Source: Muribaculaceae bacterium (GTDB taxonomy: Bacteria > Bacteroidota > Bacteroidia > Bacteroidales > Muribaculaceae). From it: 35,978 nucleotides of DNA. The stretch spans positions 1 to 35,978 of the forward strand of contig JAFUVK010000024.1 in assembly GCA_017477555.1 (NCBI GenBank), read 5' to 3'. Shown here piece by piece: positions 1-8,252 of the stretch; position 1 is the stretch's first letter; each line of letters starts with the position of its first letter. The position numbers and the translations under genes were made by a program. Under the pieces are notes generated by a model. That model ran no database searches, was not told the origin of the DNA, and was given only the letters and a program-made list of their open reading frames with translations.

Positions 1-1
1 C

Positions 2-283
2 ACTTGGGGACAAACCTACTTCTTGGGTGAGGGTACCGAGGATTACAACCCCGGATACTATCACGTCGATGACCAAGAGGATGTTAATAGCTTCTTCCCC
101 AAGGCTACGTTCGCCTTCGAGGACGTTCTGACGGGCATCACTGGCATCAACGAGACTGCTGTGGCCAGTGTGAAGTATGTCAACCTCAATGGCCAGACCA
201 GCGACAAGCCCTTCAAGGGCGTGAACGTCAAGGTCATGACCCGCACCGACGGCACCACCACCTCGACCAAGGTCGTGTTCTAA
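2..283 (+). CDS. C-terminal end of a secreted/surface protein (partial)
   Basis: Only the last 93 or so codons are inside the window. The frame is open from base 2 with no real start, so the gene begins upstream. The tail GVNVKVMTRTDGTTTSTKVVF resembles the short beta-rich C-terminal modules that end many secreted Bacteroidales proteins (pattern G-[VL]-N-[VI]-x(5-8)-DGTT-x-K-V). This suggests an exported protein, but the catalytic or binding part is not visible, so no function can be given. A strong hairpin terminator follows within 31 bp, which supports the stop at 283 as a real gene end. Confidence 0.7.
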   Translation, partial: TWGQTYFLGEGTEDYNPGYYHVDDQEDVNSFFPKATFAFEDVLTGITGINETAVASVKYVNLNGQTSDKPFKGVNVKVMTRTDGTTTSTKVVF

Positions 284-313
284 CTCATAGTTAACAGTTC
301 ATAGCTAACAGTT

Positions 314-352
314 GACCGCCTGGCTCAAAAGCAGCCAGGCGGTCTTGGTTTT
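314..352 (+). terminator. Rho-independent terminator of the first gene
   Basis: A perfect 12-bp stem (GACCGCCTGGCT / AGCCAGGCGGTC) with a 7-nt loop is followed by TTGGTTTT on the plus strand. It lies just after a 14-bp tandem duplication (TCATAGYTAACAGT, 286-313). Confidence 0.8.
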
Positions 353-381
353 GGCGAGAAAGAACGTCCCCAATCCGCCAA

Positions 382-1326
382 TCAGCGCCACTGGGACAGG
401 TCGCACTGACGCTTGAGCGCGCGGGCGGTAGTGGCGGCCATGCGGGGGAAGAAGGTGATGCCTGTGCGGCGCTCCACCTCGGCGATGGTGGTGGCATGGC
501 GCGCCATACCGCCGCCACCAGCCTGGTTGTCGTAGATGAATGCGATGGCCCGTTGCTGGCGCGGGGCGTAGAGCACCTTGTAGAACGCAGACGGCACAGC
601 GATGTCGTGCTGCGGGCCGATGCGCTGCCCACGGCTGCCCATGATGGGGCCGGTATACACCCAGATGCTGCCGTCGCGCTTGGCCCAGCGGTGCACGCTC
701 TCCTCGAGCGACTTCCACGGGCCGTTGTTCAGTTGTTCAATCTGTGGGCATATGTTGGTCATCAGGAAGCACTCGGCCATGGCTTGGTGGTTCCAGCGCA
801 TGTCCATGGCCGGGGCCATGTGGCCGCGTGTGTAGCCGCTCTTGCGATAGTCGCCCCAGTCGGGGCTGCCCGCCACATTGGGGTCGCCATAGAACTTGTG
901 GTTGCGGCGCTTCTCGGCACCTGGGGCATCGGCCATACTCACCATGGTGGCCGTCAGCTCGTAGGCCACGCACACGGGTATGCGCAGCGAGCGGTTGAAG
1001 TAGACGGTGATGGCCTTGTAGTCGACTCGCCGGTTGCCCTGTGGCACGGTGACCGTGAGCAGGGGAGACCTTGCCGGTGCTGTGCTGCTGGTCAGCGTCG
1101 AGATGACTGGCACGTTGCCTGACGAGGTGTTTTTTGACTTGTGTTTTGTGCTTTTCCGCTTGGCCTTCTTGGCTTTTTTCGGCTTCGCTTGGGCTGTGGC
1201 GGTGATGTGCCACTCTGGGCCGCCGTTTGTCAGTGAACGCAGCTCAACTGCCGGCTGCAGTGCCAGCAGAGCGATGATGGTGATGAGGATGAGTCGTTTC
1301 ATTCTATTGTGTGTGCTGATGGTCAT
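382..1326 (-). CDS. Secreted DNA/RNA non-specific endonuclease (NUC family)
   Basis: This is an Endonuclease_NS (Serratia nuclease/NucA-type) enzyme of 314 aa, expected to cut DNA and RNA without sequence preference using one Mg ion. The catalytic signature is YTRGHMAPAMDM near residues 165-176, with the His at 169. It is followed by the metal-binding Asn in MTNICPQ (about 188-194). The usual Asp of DRGH is Thr here (TRGH). The N terminus carries a hydrophobic signal (RLILITIIALLALQPA). After it comes a very Lys-rich linker (residues 48-65), which could bind nucleic acid or the cell surface. The start at 1326 overlaps the stop of the upstream nuclease gene as ATGA, suggesting translational coupling. 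A second ATG at 1302 gives a tidier signal peptide and may be the true start. It is the last gene of a TPR-nuclease-nuclease operon. Family assignment is firm; export is inferred from the signal. Confidence 0.9.
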   Translation of the reverse strand: MTISTHNRMKRLILITIIALLALQPAVELRSLTNGGPEWHITATAQAKPKKAKKAKRKSTKHKSKNTSSGNVPVISTLTSSTAPARSPLLTVTVPQGNRRVDYKAITVYFNRSLRIPVCVAYELTATMVSMADAPGAEKRRNHKFYGDPNVAGSPDWGDYRKSGYTRGHMAPAMDMRWNHQAMAECFLMTNICPQIEQLNNGPWKSLEESVHRWAKRDGSIWVYTGPIMGSRGQRIGPQHDIAVPSAFYKVLYAPRQQRAIAFIYDNQAGGGGMARHATTIAEVERRTGITFFPRMAATTARALKRQCDLSQWR

Positions 1327-2126
1327 TGCTTCAACTGCAAGAATGATGCCAAATTGGCTGCGCGCTCCACCCGGGACTCCACCTCATCGGGCAGGGCGGC
1401 AAAGAAATCAATGCCCGTGAGCCGCTCAACCGAGTCGACGCTCACGGCATACTGCCGCAGCGGGCCGTTGCTGGCGGTGTTGGGATAGACAAACGCGATG
1501 GCCCGCATGGGCTGGGCGTGATGCGCCAGAATCACCTTATAGAACCGTTGTGGTATCACCACGCCGCCAACGGTGCGCTTCAGCCCCGGCTCGATGACCG
1601 GACCGGCGGCGATGATCAAGGCACTGTCGCGTTGTGCCCACTCGCGTGCCTTCTCTTCCAGGCGGTTCCAGCCGCCCTCGTTCAGCGACTTGTTCTGCGG
1701 GCAGATGTTGGTCATCCTGAACGACTCGTCCATGGCCTGGCTGTCCCACTTCATGTCGGCGGCAGGAGCCATGTGTCCGCGGTCCATGCCGCTGCCTGCA
1801 TAGGCATCCGGCTCGGGGCAGCCCTCCACCGCTCCGTCGCGCTCAAACTGGCGTGAGCGGGGCACTTCGCCACGGGTCTCGATGGCGGTGAGCTCGTAGA
1901 CGACACAGCGCGGCACACGGGCCGTGGGGTCGAAATAGGCGGTGAACCCCCGGTAGGCGACACGCTGGCACGAGTCCAGGGTGAGCAGCTGCAGGCTGTC
2001 GGCCAGCGGCGGGCTGCATGGCTCGGCGGGCCGCCGGCCGCACTGTCGGGCCATGAGCAGGGCGATCAGAGCCACGGTCAGCGCCCAGATGATGAGTTGC
2101 AGTTGCCACTTGTGTTCAGCCAGCAT
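1323..2126 (-). CDS. Membrane-anchored DNA/RNA non-specific endonuclease (NUC family)
   Basis: A second Endonuclease_NS paralogue, 267 aa. The catalytic DRGHMAPAADM motif is intact (D115, R116, G117, H118), followed by the metal-site Asn in MTNICPQNKSLN. The N terminus (residues 8-26, LQLIIWALTVALIALLMAR) is a single hydrophobic helix without a clear cleavage site, followed by CGRRP. It could be a membrane anchor or an uncleaved signal, with the enzyme facing the periplasm. The two nucleases share the same architecture but differ clearly, so the duplication is old. It starts 6 bp after the TPR gene stop and ends in an ATGA overlap with the next nuclease, so all three should be co-transcribed. 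Confidence 0.9.
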   Translation of the reverse strand: MLAEHKWQLQLIIWALTVALIALLMARQCGRRPAEPCSPPLADSLQLLTLDSCQRVAYRGFTAYFDPTARVPRCVVYELTAIETRGEVPRSRQFERDGAVEGCPEPDAYAGSGMDRGHMAPAADMKWDSQAMDESFRMTNICPQNKSLNEGGWNRLEEKAREWAQRDSALIIAAGPVIEPGLKRTVGGVVIPQRFYKVILAHHAQPMRAIAFVYPNTASNGPLRQYAVSVDSVERLTGIDFFAALPDEVESRVERAANLASFLQLKQ

Positions 2127-2132
2127 CTTGCA

Positions 2133-3701
2133 TCAAGGATTTTGTGATTCTTTGTACTCGTTGGCGAGAGTGCTACGCAGGGTAGGACCATCCATTTTTA
2201 AGAGTTTTTCCATCGATTCAATGGTGCCGAGTGCTTCTTTATTGCGCTTATAGTAGTCGATGGCTTGAAGCATCACCTCACAGTACATTGCCTCATCGGT
2301 TTTGGACACATTGAACTCAATGGCGTGCTCGGTCATTGCTGCCATGTAGGCAGCCATTAGTTCTACATGGGTCATTGCCGCATTTTCACTAATGGTAAAT
2401 GTGAACTCATCTGTATTAGTCATCCACATCATCAAGAATCTCTTTGCTTCTTTCTGGGTGACATCATTTGGATTGACCGGTTGCTCCAGATACCACTTGG
2501 CTAGCCGCAGGGCATCGTTGCGGTGCTTACGACATCCCTCAACAGTTGAAATTTCCTCGATGCTTGGGATGTTAAGAGCGTGTATCTTGTATATCATGGT
2601 CATCACAGTAGGCTCATCTTGGGTTGGGACAAACCTGTTATCGACAAACCAATTGGCAAATTTCTCAAACTGCTCCTCCCCTTCTTTGGTATCCAACCAT
2701 TGGGTTGCCTCGTCGTTGGCACCCGGCGACATCAGCCACATATTGTAGGCCACCCAGTGACCGCTCTTGATGAGTTTCCGATGATAGTCAAGCAGCGACA
2801 GATTGTAATAACCTGGTGCTACTGTGTCAATGTGTTCCAAAGCCGACTTACGCAGGTCGGCAATCATGGCCACGGTGAGTTTCTTGGTCTGCAACAACTC
2901 GGTAGCAGCATGCGATTTCAGAGTCCCCATCTCATACAGCAAGGGGAATGGCACTTGAACATCGGAAGAATCATTGGAGATATAGACGGTATTATCTTTG
3001 GTCAAAGACACATGGACTTTGCTTTCCTCTTCAATCTTAACATTTTCTGTATAAAGGTCATAGATGAGCTTTCCCATCTCGGAAAAGCGTTCTGAGTTGG
3101 GCTGTAGATTACACACGACCTCGGCATATACAATAGCCCAAAGTGGCTCGGTAGAATTAGCATAGAGTTTTGCCAAACGATAGTAGTTGCTAGCAAAATC
3201 AGGCTGTACCTCCACACCGCGTAGGTAGCATTGCACCGCCTCGTTGTATCGCTTGTGCATCATGTGTATATTACCCTTCTCGAGATAGAGAAAACCCGAG
3301 TTGGGGAATCGTTTGAGGCCGTCGTCATAAATTCTGAGTGCAGCTTCAGGATTGCCAAGCACGTCTTGCGCATTGCCCACAAGTTGATAGCACATGGGCT
3401 CAACCTCGGGATGCTCAAAGAGTTTAGGCCCATCTTTGACAATGCGCTTGTAGTCGCCAGCCCTGTAACGAGCATAAAGTCGCTCATATTCGAGGATGTA
3501 GTTGTTAGAGTATTTCTTGCACAGTTTGTCAAGAATCTTAACGGCATCTTTGGCTTTGCCGTTGTCCATGAGTGAAACGGCCTCGTCCAATTGTCCACGG
3601 TCGGTGTCGCTGATCAAGTCAATAGACCGCTGCGCCTGCGACCCCAATGACCACGCCACGATGCAAATCAAAATCAGAATGCGGAAAAAGGAAGTCTTCA
3701 T
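2133..3701 (-). CDS. Secreted tetratricopeptide-repeat protein
   Basis: A 522-aa protein with a signal peptide (MKTSFFRILILICIVAWSLG, cleaved near SQA-Q). At least four or five TPR-like helical hairpins span about residues 30-215, for example LDEAVSLMDNGKAKDAVKIL, PEAALRIYDDGLKRFPNSGF and YNEAVQCYLRGVEVQPDFAS. The remaining 300 residues are mostly helical with no motif I recognise. TPR modules act as protein-binding scaffolds, usually periplasmic or surface-attached in this phylum. The gene lies directly upstream of two exported nucleases with a 6-bp gap, so it may organise or secrete them; that is inference. Local base composition is less GC-rich than in the neighbouring genes. The upstream spacer to the serine hydrolase (83 bp) has no TAnnTTTG box, so it may be read from the hydrolase promoter. 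Confidence 0.85.
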   Translation of the reverse strand: MKTSFFRILILICIVAWSLGSQAQRSIDLISDTDRGQLDEAVSLMDNGKAKDAVKILDKLCKKYSNNYILEYERLYARYRAGDYKRIVKDGPKLFEHPEVEPMCYQLVGNAQDVLGNPEAALRIYDDGLKRFPNSGFLYLEKGNIHMMHKRYNEAVQCYLRGVEVQPDFASNYYRLAKLYANSTEPLWAIVYAEVVCNLQPNSERFSEMGKLIYDLYTENVKIEEESKVHVSLTKDNTVYISNDSSDVQVPFPLLYEMGTLKSHAATELLQTKKLTVAMIADLRKSALEHIDTVAPGYYNLSLLDYHRKLIKSGHWVAYNMWLMSPGANDEATQWLDTKEGEEQFEKFANWFVDNRFVPTQDEPTVMTMIYKIHALNIPSIEEISTVEGCRKHRNDALRLAKWYLEQPVNPNDVTQKEAKRFLMMWMTNTDEFTFTISENAAMTHVELMAAYMAAMTEHAIEFNVSKTDEAMYCEVMLQAIDYYKRNKEALGTIESMEKLLKMDGPTLRSTLANEYKESQNP

Positions 3702-3784
3702 AGGTGGTTAACTTTATAGTAGTGATTCTTTTCGGTTTTCAGTTGTCAGTAGTTACCGAACACTGAATACAGAGAACCGACAAC

Positions 3785-4909
3785 TTAAATGAACGAGAAG
3801 ATGATGTCCCACACACGATTGACGATAGCCATGCGGTCGATGTCGTCGCGGGTGGAGAAGAACATGAAAGTGATGTCGCGCTCGGGCACCTTGCCGGCAT
3901 AGATGGTGAAACCGCCGTTGTCGCCTGTGTGATAGACAATCTTGGGGTGGCCGGGTGTCTGCTGAATGAAGAAGCCATAGCCGTAGCCCACATTGGGCTG
4001 ATAGCCATAGTTGGCGTCGGGTTGCAGCCACACATGAGGCGTGTAGGCCATGGCGCGCGACACTGGGCTCCACACCTTGCCGTCGCGCAGAGCCTGCTCC
4101 CAGCGGGCGAAGTCGCGCACCGACGTGTACAGGCCTCCGTCGGCCTTGGTGGCAAAAAAGGTCTCCTCGCCGTAGTCAAACTCCACGTAACGGCCCTGCG
4201 ACTTGTCCCAGCGGTAGCCATGCGCGCTATTAGGCATCTCACGGCCGTCGGCGAAGTACTGCGTGTGCTTCATCCCAGCCTTCTTGAAGATGTGACGGCT
4301 CATATAGTCCTCAAAGTCCTCGCCCGAGTAGCGCGGCACAATCTGATAGGCCAGCTGAAACGTGGGGTTCTGATACTTGTATTGTGAGCCTGGCTCGAAC
4401 TCCAGCCCCTGCAGCGTGGCCATAAAGCCTACCGAGGCCACATCGGTGGCGGTGAGCACAAAGTGGCGGTCATCGCGCGGACGTGCGTCGGGAATGCCCG
4501 AGGTGTGGCTCAGCAGGTGATGCACCGTCACGCGCTGATAGAAGGGTTGTGTCCACTCGGGAAACATCTGTGACATAGTTGTCTGCAAACTCAGCTTGCC
4601 TTGCTCGACCAGCTGCAGCAGTGCCACCGCGCTGAACTGCTTGCTCACCGAGGCAATGCAGAAGTTGGTGGTCGGTGTCACATCGGCCCCGGTCTCAAGG
4701 TCGGCCTTGCCATAGCATTGCTCAAAGATGGTCTTGTCGCCCTGTCGGATGAGTACCGCTGCCCCGGGCTGCATGGGGTCGCTGTAGACCTGCTCGAAGA
4801 CTTGGTTGACCTGTTGTCTGAACTGTTTCATGTCTTTCTTGCTGATAGCCATGGCACTTACGGCCAACAGGGCCGTTGTCCACAGCATGATGATGCGGTT
4901 TGTTTTCAT
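3785..4909 (-). CDS. Serine hydrolase, beta-lactamase / class C PBP family
   Basis: A 374-aa protein of the PF00144 type (DD-peptidase, esterase or beta-lactamase-like fold). The nucleophile motif SxxK is SVSK at residues 87-90. The second motif is Y179-Q-N181 (YxN). The third-motif position is HTGDNGG near residue 330, the form typical of esterase/DD-peptidase-like members rather than the KTG of true beta-lactamases. A short signal peptide is present (MKTNRIIMLWTTALLAVSAM). It probably acts in the periplasm on peptidoglycan, a D-amino-acid peptide or an ester. The substrate cannot be read from the sequence. A well-formed promoter overlaps the divergent purC promoter. Confidence 0.88.
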   Translation of the reverse strand: MKTNRIIMLWTTALLAVSAMAISKKDMKQFRQQVNQVFEQVYSDPMQPGAAVLIRQGDKTIFEQCYGKADLETGADVTPTTNFCIASVSKQFSAVALLQLVEQGKLSLQTTMSQMFPEWTQPFYQRVTVHHLLSHTSGIPDARPRDDRHFVLTATDVASVGFMATLQGLEFEPGSQYKYQNPTFQLAYQIVPRYSGEDFEDYMSRHIFKKAGMKHTQYFADGREMPNSAHGYRWDKSQGRYVEFDYGEETFFATKADGGLYTSVRDFARWEQALRDGKVWSPVSRAMAYTPHVWLQPDANYGYQPNVGYGYGFFIQQTPGHPKIVYHTGDNGGFTIYAGKVPERDITFMFFSTRDDIDRMAIVNRVWDIIFSFI

Positions 4910-4932
4910 GTGGTTCGGTTATTGTGATTGTG

Positions 4933-4964
4933 CAAAAATACATCTTTGCACACAACTGGGCAAA
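4933..4964 (-). promoter_or_regulatory. Bacteroidetes-type promoter of the serine hydrolase gene
   Basis: On the minus strand the -33 box TTTG (4964-4961) and the -7 box TATTTTTG (4940-4933) are separated by exactly 20 bp, matching TTTG-N(19-21)-TAnnTTTG. The ATG lies about 23 bp beyond the -7 box. Confidence 0.7.
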
Positions 4965-4969
4965 TAATT

Positions 4970-5001
4970 TTTGGTCAGTCGCCCGATTTTCGCTAATTTT
5001 G
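4970..5001 (+). promoter_or_regulatory. Bacteroidetes-type promoter of purC
   Basis: The -33 box TTTG (4970-4973) and the -7 box TAATTTTG (4994-5001) have a 20-bp spacer. The -33 box is only 5 bp from the -33 box of the divergent serine hydrolase promoter, so two polymerases could hardly bind at once. Confidence 0.75.
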
Positions 5002-5027
5002 CGACAAAATTCTAGGCAAACAAAGAT

Positions 5028-5972
5028 ATGACACTTACCAAGACCGATTTCAATTTCCCGGGACAGAAGAGCGTGTACCATGGCAAGGTGCGCGATGTGT
5101 ACAATATCAACGACGACCTGCTGGTGATGGTGGCTACCGACCGCATCAGCGCGTTCGACGTCATTCTGCCCAAGGGCATCCCTGGCAAGGGACAGGTGCT
5201 CAACCAGATTGCCGCCGGATTCCTTGATGCCACCGCCGACATCGTGCCCAACTGGAAGTTGGCCACGCCCGACCCAATGGTCACTGTGGGCAAGCGCTGC
5301 GAGGGCTTTGCCGTCGAGATGATTATCCGCGGCTACCTCACTGGCAGTGCCTGGCGCGAGTATAAGAACGGCTGCCGCCTGCTGTGCGGTGTGCCGCTGC
5401 CCGACGGCATGCGCGAGAACGAGCGTTTTCCCGAACCTATCATCACCCCCACCACCAAGGCCGAGCAGGGTCACGACGAGAACATCTCGCGCGAGGAAAT
5501 CATCGCGCAGGGCATCGTCAGTGCCGAGGATTATGCTGTGATGGAGCGGTACACCCGCGCGCTGTTTGCCCGTGGCACCGAGATAGCCGCCGGCAAGGGA
5601 CTGATTTTGGTTGACACCAAGTATGAGTTTGGCAAGCGTGACGGCCAGGTCATCCTCATGGACGAAATCCACACGCCTGACTCCAGCCGATACTTCTATG
5701 CCGAGGGCTATGAGGAGCGCTTTGCCAAGGGCGAGCCGCAGCGTCAGCTCAGCAAGGAGTTTGTGCGCCAGTGGCTCATCGAGCACGACTTCATGGGTAA
5801 GCCCGGACAGCAGGTGCCCGAGATGACCGACGACTACTGCCGCAGTGTGGCCGACCGCTATATCGAGCTGTATGAGGAGATTACCGGCACCCAGTTCGTG
5901 CCGGCCACCGACACCGACCTGGCGGCGCGCATCGAGCGCAACGTCACCCGGTGGCTCAACGACAACTGCTGA
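5028..5972 (+). CDS. purC: Phosphoribosylaminoimidazole-succinocarboxamide synthase (SAICAR synthetase)
   Basis: A 314-aa enzyme of purine synthesis that joins CAIR and L-aspartate using ATP to make SAICAR in the cytoplasm. The family signatures are clear: the N-terminal [20 protein letters not shown] nucleotide-binding hairpin, [20 protein letters not shown], the substrate-binding [13 protein letters not shown], and the late LVDTKYEFG and [13 protein letters not shown] motifs. Its length fits the long (about 300 aa) form used in Bacteroidetes and fungi, rather than the 240-aa E. coli form. The ATG at 5028 follows a good promoter and fits the start expected for the family. It probably shares a transcript with ubiE, 61 bp downstream. 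Confidence 0.97.
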   Translation: MTLTKTDFNFPGQKSVYHGKVRDVYNINDDLLVMVATDRISAFDVILPKGIPGKGQVLNQIAAGFLDATADIVPNWKLATPDPMVTVGKRCEGFAVEMIIRGYLTGSAWREYKNGCRLLCGVPLPDGMRENERFPEPIITPTTKAEQGHDENISREEIIAQGIVSAEDYAVMERYTRALFARGTEIAAGKGLILVDTKYEFGKRDGQVILMDEIHTPDSSRYFYAEGYEERFAKGEPQRQLSKEFVRQWLIEHDFMGKPGQQVPEMTDDYCRSVADRYIELYEEITGTQFVPATDTDLAARIERNVTRWLNDNC

Positions 5973-5986
5973 CTCCGGCCGGGCCT

Positions 5987-6005
5987 TTCGAACGCTCGAA
6001 CACTC
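5987..6005. repeat. Short TTCGAA nonamer repeat
   Basis: TTCGAACGCTCGAACACTC, with TCGAA recurring at a 9-bp step, lies in the purC-ubiE spacer. A near copy differing only by C/T changes is at 23873-23891. Confidence 0.5.
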
Positions 6006-6033
6006 CCCGCAACCCTTAACCCCAGGCCATCAG

Positions 6034-6789
6034 ATGAGTCAGCAAGTAGAACAAATCAAGCCCTACCGTGAGCAGGGCAGCAAGACCGAGCAGGTGAGAG
6101 AAATGTTTGACTCCATCGCGCCGGCCTACGACTTCATGAATCGGGCCATGACCCTGGGCATCGACCGGTGGTGGCGGCGCGTGGCCGTGCGACGTGTCAA
6201 GCGGCACCTGGCCGACATTGCCGCGCCGCGGCTGCTGGATGTGGCCACCGGCACGGGCGACTTTGCCCTGCAGCTGCATAGCAGCGTGGCGGGGGCCACC
6301 GTCAGGGGCATCGACCTGAGCCAAGGCATGCTCGAGGTGGCTCGCCGTAAGGCCGAGGAAAATGGACTAAATGACCAGGCAGTCGCCTTCGAACAAGGCG
6401 ACTGCCTGGACTTGCCCTATGCCGATGCCACCTACGATGCGGTGACGGTAGCCTTCGGGGTACGTAACTTCGAGCACCTGGACCGTGGCTACAGCCAGAT
6501 GCATCGTGTGCTGCGACCGGGGGGCATGGTGTGCGTGCTGGAGTTGTCAACCCCGCAGAATCGCTTCATTCGCTGGTTCTACGACCTCTACACGCTGCAC
6601 ATCATTCCTTGGATGGGCTCGCTCAAGAGCGGCGATGCCGGTGCCTATCGCTACCTGCCGCAGAGCATCGCCGCCGTGCCGCAAGGCCGCGACATGCTGC
6701 AGCTCATGCGGCAAGCGGGCTTCAGTCACTGTCAGGCACATACGCTCACCCTAGGCGTTTGCACCATCTATACCGGTATCAGGGGGTAG
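6034..6789 (+). CDS. ubiE: Demethylmenaquinone methyltransferase (UbiE/MenG)
   Basis: A 251-aa class I SAM methyltransferase that performs the last C-methylation of menaquinone, the respiratory quinone of anaerobic Bacteroidales. Evidence is the N-terminal VREMFDSIAPAYDFMNRAMTLGIDRWWRR signature region (residues 21-49), the SAM-binding LLDVATGTGDFAL (67-79), the family block VAFGVRNFEHLDRGYSQMHRVLRPGG, and SLKSGDAGAYRYLPQSI. I chose ATG 6034 because it gives MSQQVEQIKPYREQ, the usual length and onset. The frame is open further upstream, but that part overlaps purC. The last 39 bp are also read on the other strand as the end of the portal-like gene. Confidence 0.95.
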   Translation: MSQQVEQIKPYREQGSKTEQVREMFDSIAPAYDFMNRAMTLGIDRWWRRVAVRRVKRHLADIAAPRLLDVATGTGDFALQLHSSVAGATVRGIDLSQGMLEVARRKAEENGLNDQAVAFEQGDCLDLPYADATYDAVTVAFGVRNFEHLDRGYSQMHRVLRPGGMVCVLELSTPQNRFIRWFYDLYTLHIIPWMGSLKSGDAGAYRYLPQSIAAVPQGRDMLQLMRQAGFSHCQAHTLTLGVCTIYTGIRG

Positions 6790-8184
6790 GGGCAACAGCA
6801 GCCGGTTTCGCTTGTGCCGAAACGCGCTGAACGTGTCGAAGAGGTCGGCCAGCGCAATCACCGCGTTCTGCGACTGGGCCTCATAGAGCGTGGCCGAGTT
6901 GCCGCCCAGGTCCGACCGCCCCTGCATGGCACCACTCACCCCACTCACTTGTTCAAGCAATCGCAACTGCAGCTCAATCATGCTGTAGGCGCTTGTTTGT
7001 GTGCCTGTGGCCACCATCTGTTCGGGGCGTGCGTCGCACTCGCGGGGGTCGTAGGGAATCAGGCCGCCGGGGTTGTTCCAGGCACGGCGCACATCGCCCC
7101 AGGTGAACCCGTCGGGCAGCGCCGTCTCGGGAAAAAGCAACACCCCCTTGGCACTTGACTGCATCACATGGTTGACCATGGTGATGAGGCGGTTGATGTG
7201 CTTCTGTTGGTCGATAGCCCCCTCGACAAAGGAGTGTACCTCGCCGTCGATGAGCGGATAGAACTTGGTGACAAACGGATGCCGGTCGTGGGGTTGCGGG
7301 GCATCGTAGCTGGCCAGCAGGTCGCCCATGGGCGAGAACCAGCGGCAATGCCAGTGTGTGGCCACATCCCAGCGTGTGGCTATGTCGGCGTTCTGGCGCA
7401 GGCGGCGCACCTCACGCGTCTGTGACAACGGCACCACCCACAGCCTGGCCGTTCGGCGGTCGTGGCACACCATCACCTCGCGGCTCTCCAGTGTCCACAC
7501 CTCGATGGTGCGGCACAGCGTCCCCTGCGCATGCCAGAACCCCATGCCTGTGGTGCAGTCGGCCCCGATGCGCGTGGTCAGGTCGGCCACGCGGTGACCC
7601 ACCTGTTCGCTGTAGAGCCGTCGCACCCATTGCGCCTTGCGGCGCGACCCGCCTGCCACCCGGCGCAGCAGGTGGGCCAGCGGCAGGTCGTGCAACTGTC
7701 CCACCAAGTGAGTGTCCTTGCCACGCGGGTCCAAAATCCGGTCGATAAAGAACTGGTTGACATTCACGTTGTCAACGTCCAGCCGGGCTTGACCTAGCAC
7801 GTTGCTGTGGTCCACGCGCTGCACTGCGCATCCCGAGATGAGAAATTCCTCAAGTGCGCGGCTGTCCAGCTCATCGAGCTGCAGCGTGTCGGCCACACGG
7901 GCCAGACGCTTGTCGGCAGGCATCGAGGTGTCGATCACTTGCGAGCGGTAGCGGCCCACCACGGTGCGCACCAGCTGGCGCAGCAGGTTGTTGGTCAGCG
8001 GCTGCGTGCCGTTGCGCACACAGCGTGCGCCATCGCTCAGGGTGGTTCCCTCACAGTCGGTGTAGGAGTCGGTCCATTGGTCACCGTAGGTGAATCGCTT
8101 GTTGCGGGCGCGGCTCGCCCTCAGGCTGGCGCACCCCATCCAGGCATGGTAGGCAGCCAGCAAGACTTCCAGATTGTTTTCCAT
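6751..8184 (-). CDS. Phage portal-like protein, apparently C-terminally truncated (prophage remnant)
   Basis: A 477-aa protein that looks like a tailed-phage portal, the ring through which DNA enters the capsid. Features seen are an N-terminal RFTYGDQWTD block, the NNLLRQLVRTVVGRYRSQ helix, a central region rich in short strands, and IDQQKHINRLITMVNHVMQS followed by SAKGVLLFPE and SAYSMIELQLRLLEQVSGVSGAMQGR. The latter part resembles the stem/wing helices of P22- or crAss-like portals. The recognition is by pattern only. The final 12 residues (466-477) are encoded by antisense of the ubiE 3' end, and the expected long helical tail is missing. This suggests a deletion or insertion junction at the end of ubiE. 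No terminase, capsid or tail gene is nearby; the only companion is an M15 peptidase. GC content matches the host, so the remnant is probably old. If intact, it could have been kept for another role. Confidence 0.6.
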   Translation of the reverse strand: MENNLEVLLAAYHAWMGCASLRASRARNKRFTYGDQWTDSYTDCEGTTLSDGARCVRNGTQPLTNNLLRQLVRTVVGRYRSQVIDTSMPADKRLARVADTLQLDELDSRALEEFLISGCAVQRVDHSNVLGQARLDVDNVNVNQFFIDRILDPRGKDTHLVGQLHDLPLAHLLRRVAGGSRRKAQWVRRLYSEQVGHRVADLTTRIGADCTTGMGFWHAQGTLCRTIEVWTLESREVMVCHDRRTARLWVVPLSQTREVRRLRQNADIATRWDVATHWHCRWFSPMGDLLASYDAPQPHDRHPFVTKFYPLIDGEVHSFVEGAIDQQKHINRLITMVNHVMQSSAKGVLLFPETALPDGFTWGDVRRAWNNPGGLIPYDPRECDARPEQMVATGTQTSAYSMIELQLRLLEQVSGVSGAMQGRSDLGGNSATLYEAQSQNAVIALADLFDTFSAFRHKRNRLLLPLPPDTGIDGANA

Positions 8185-8252
8185 GATATTTTTTGATTGA
8201 TTTTTGAGTTTCTAAAGAAGTTAAGACATCACACTATTGAGGGGGATTGGCT

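Noticed and set aside
3785-4909. Serine hydrolase considered as an antibiotic-resistance beta-lactamase
   Set aside because: The third motif is HTG rather than KTG, and the context is housekeeping. The family is broad and mostly not beta-lactamases.
4722-5786. 354-codon frame antisense to purC and the start of the serine hydrolase
   Set aside because: It covers two well-supported genes and their promoters and has no recognisable motif.
5845-6033. Upstream extension of the ubiE frame to 5845
   Set aside because: It overlaps purC and adds an Arg/Ser/Pro-rich leader not found in UbiE. ATG 6034 fits the family length.
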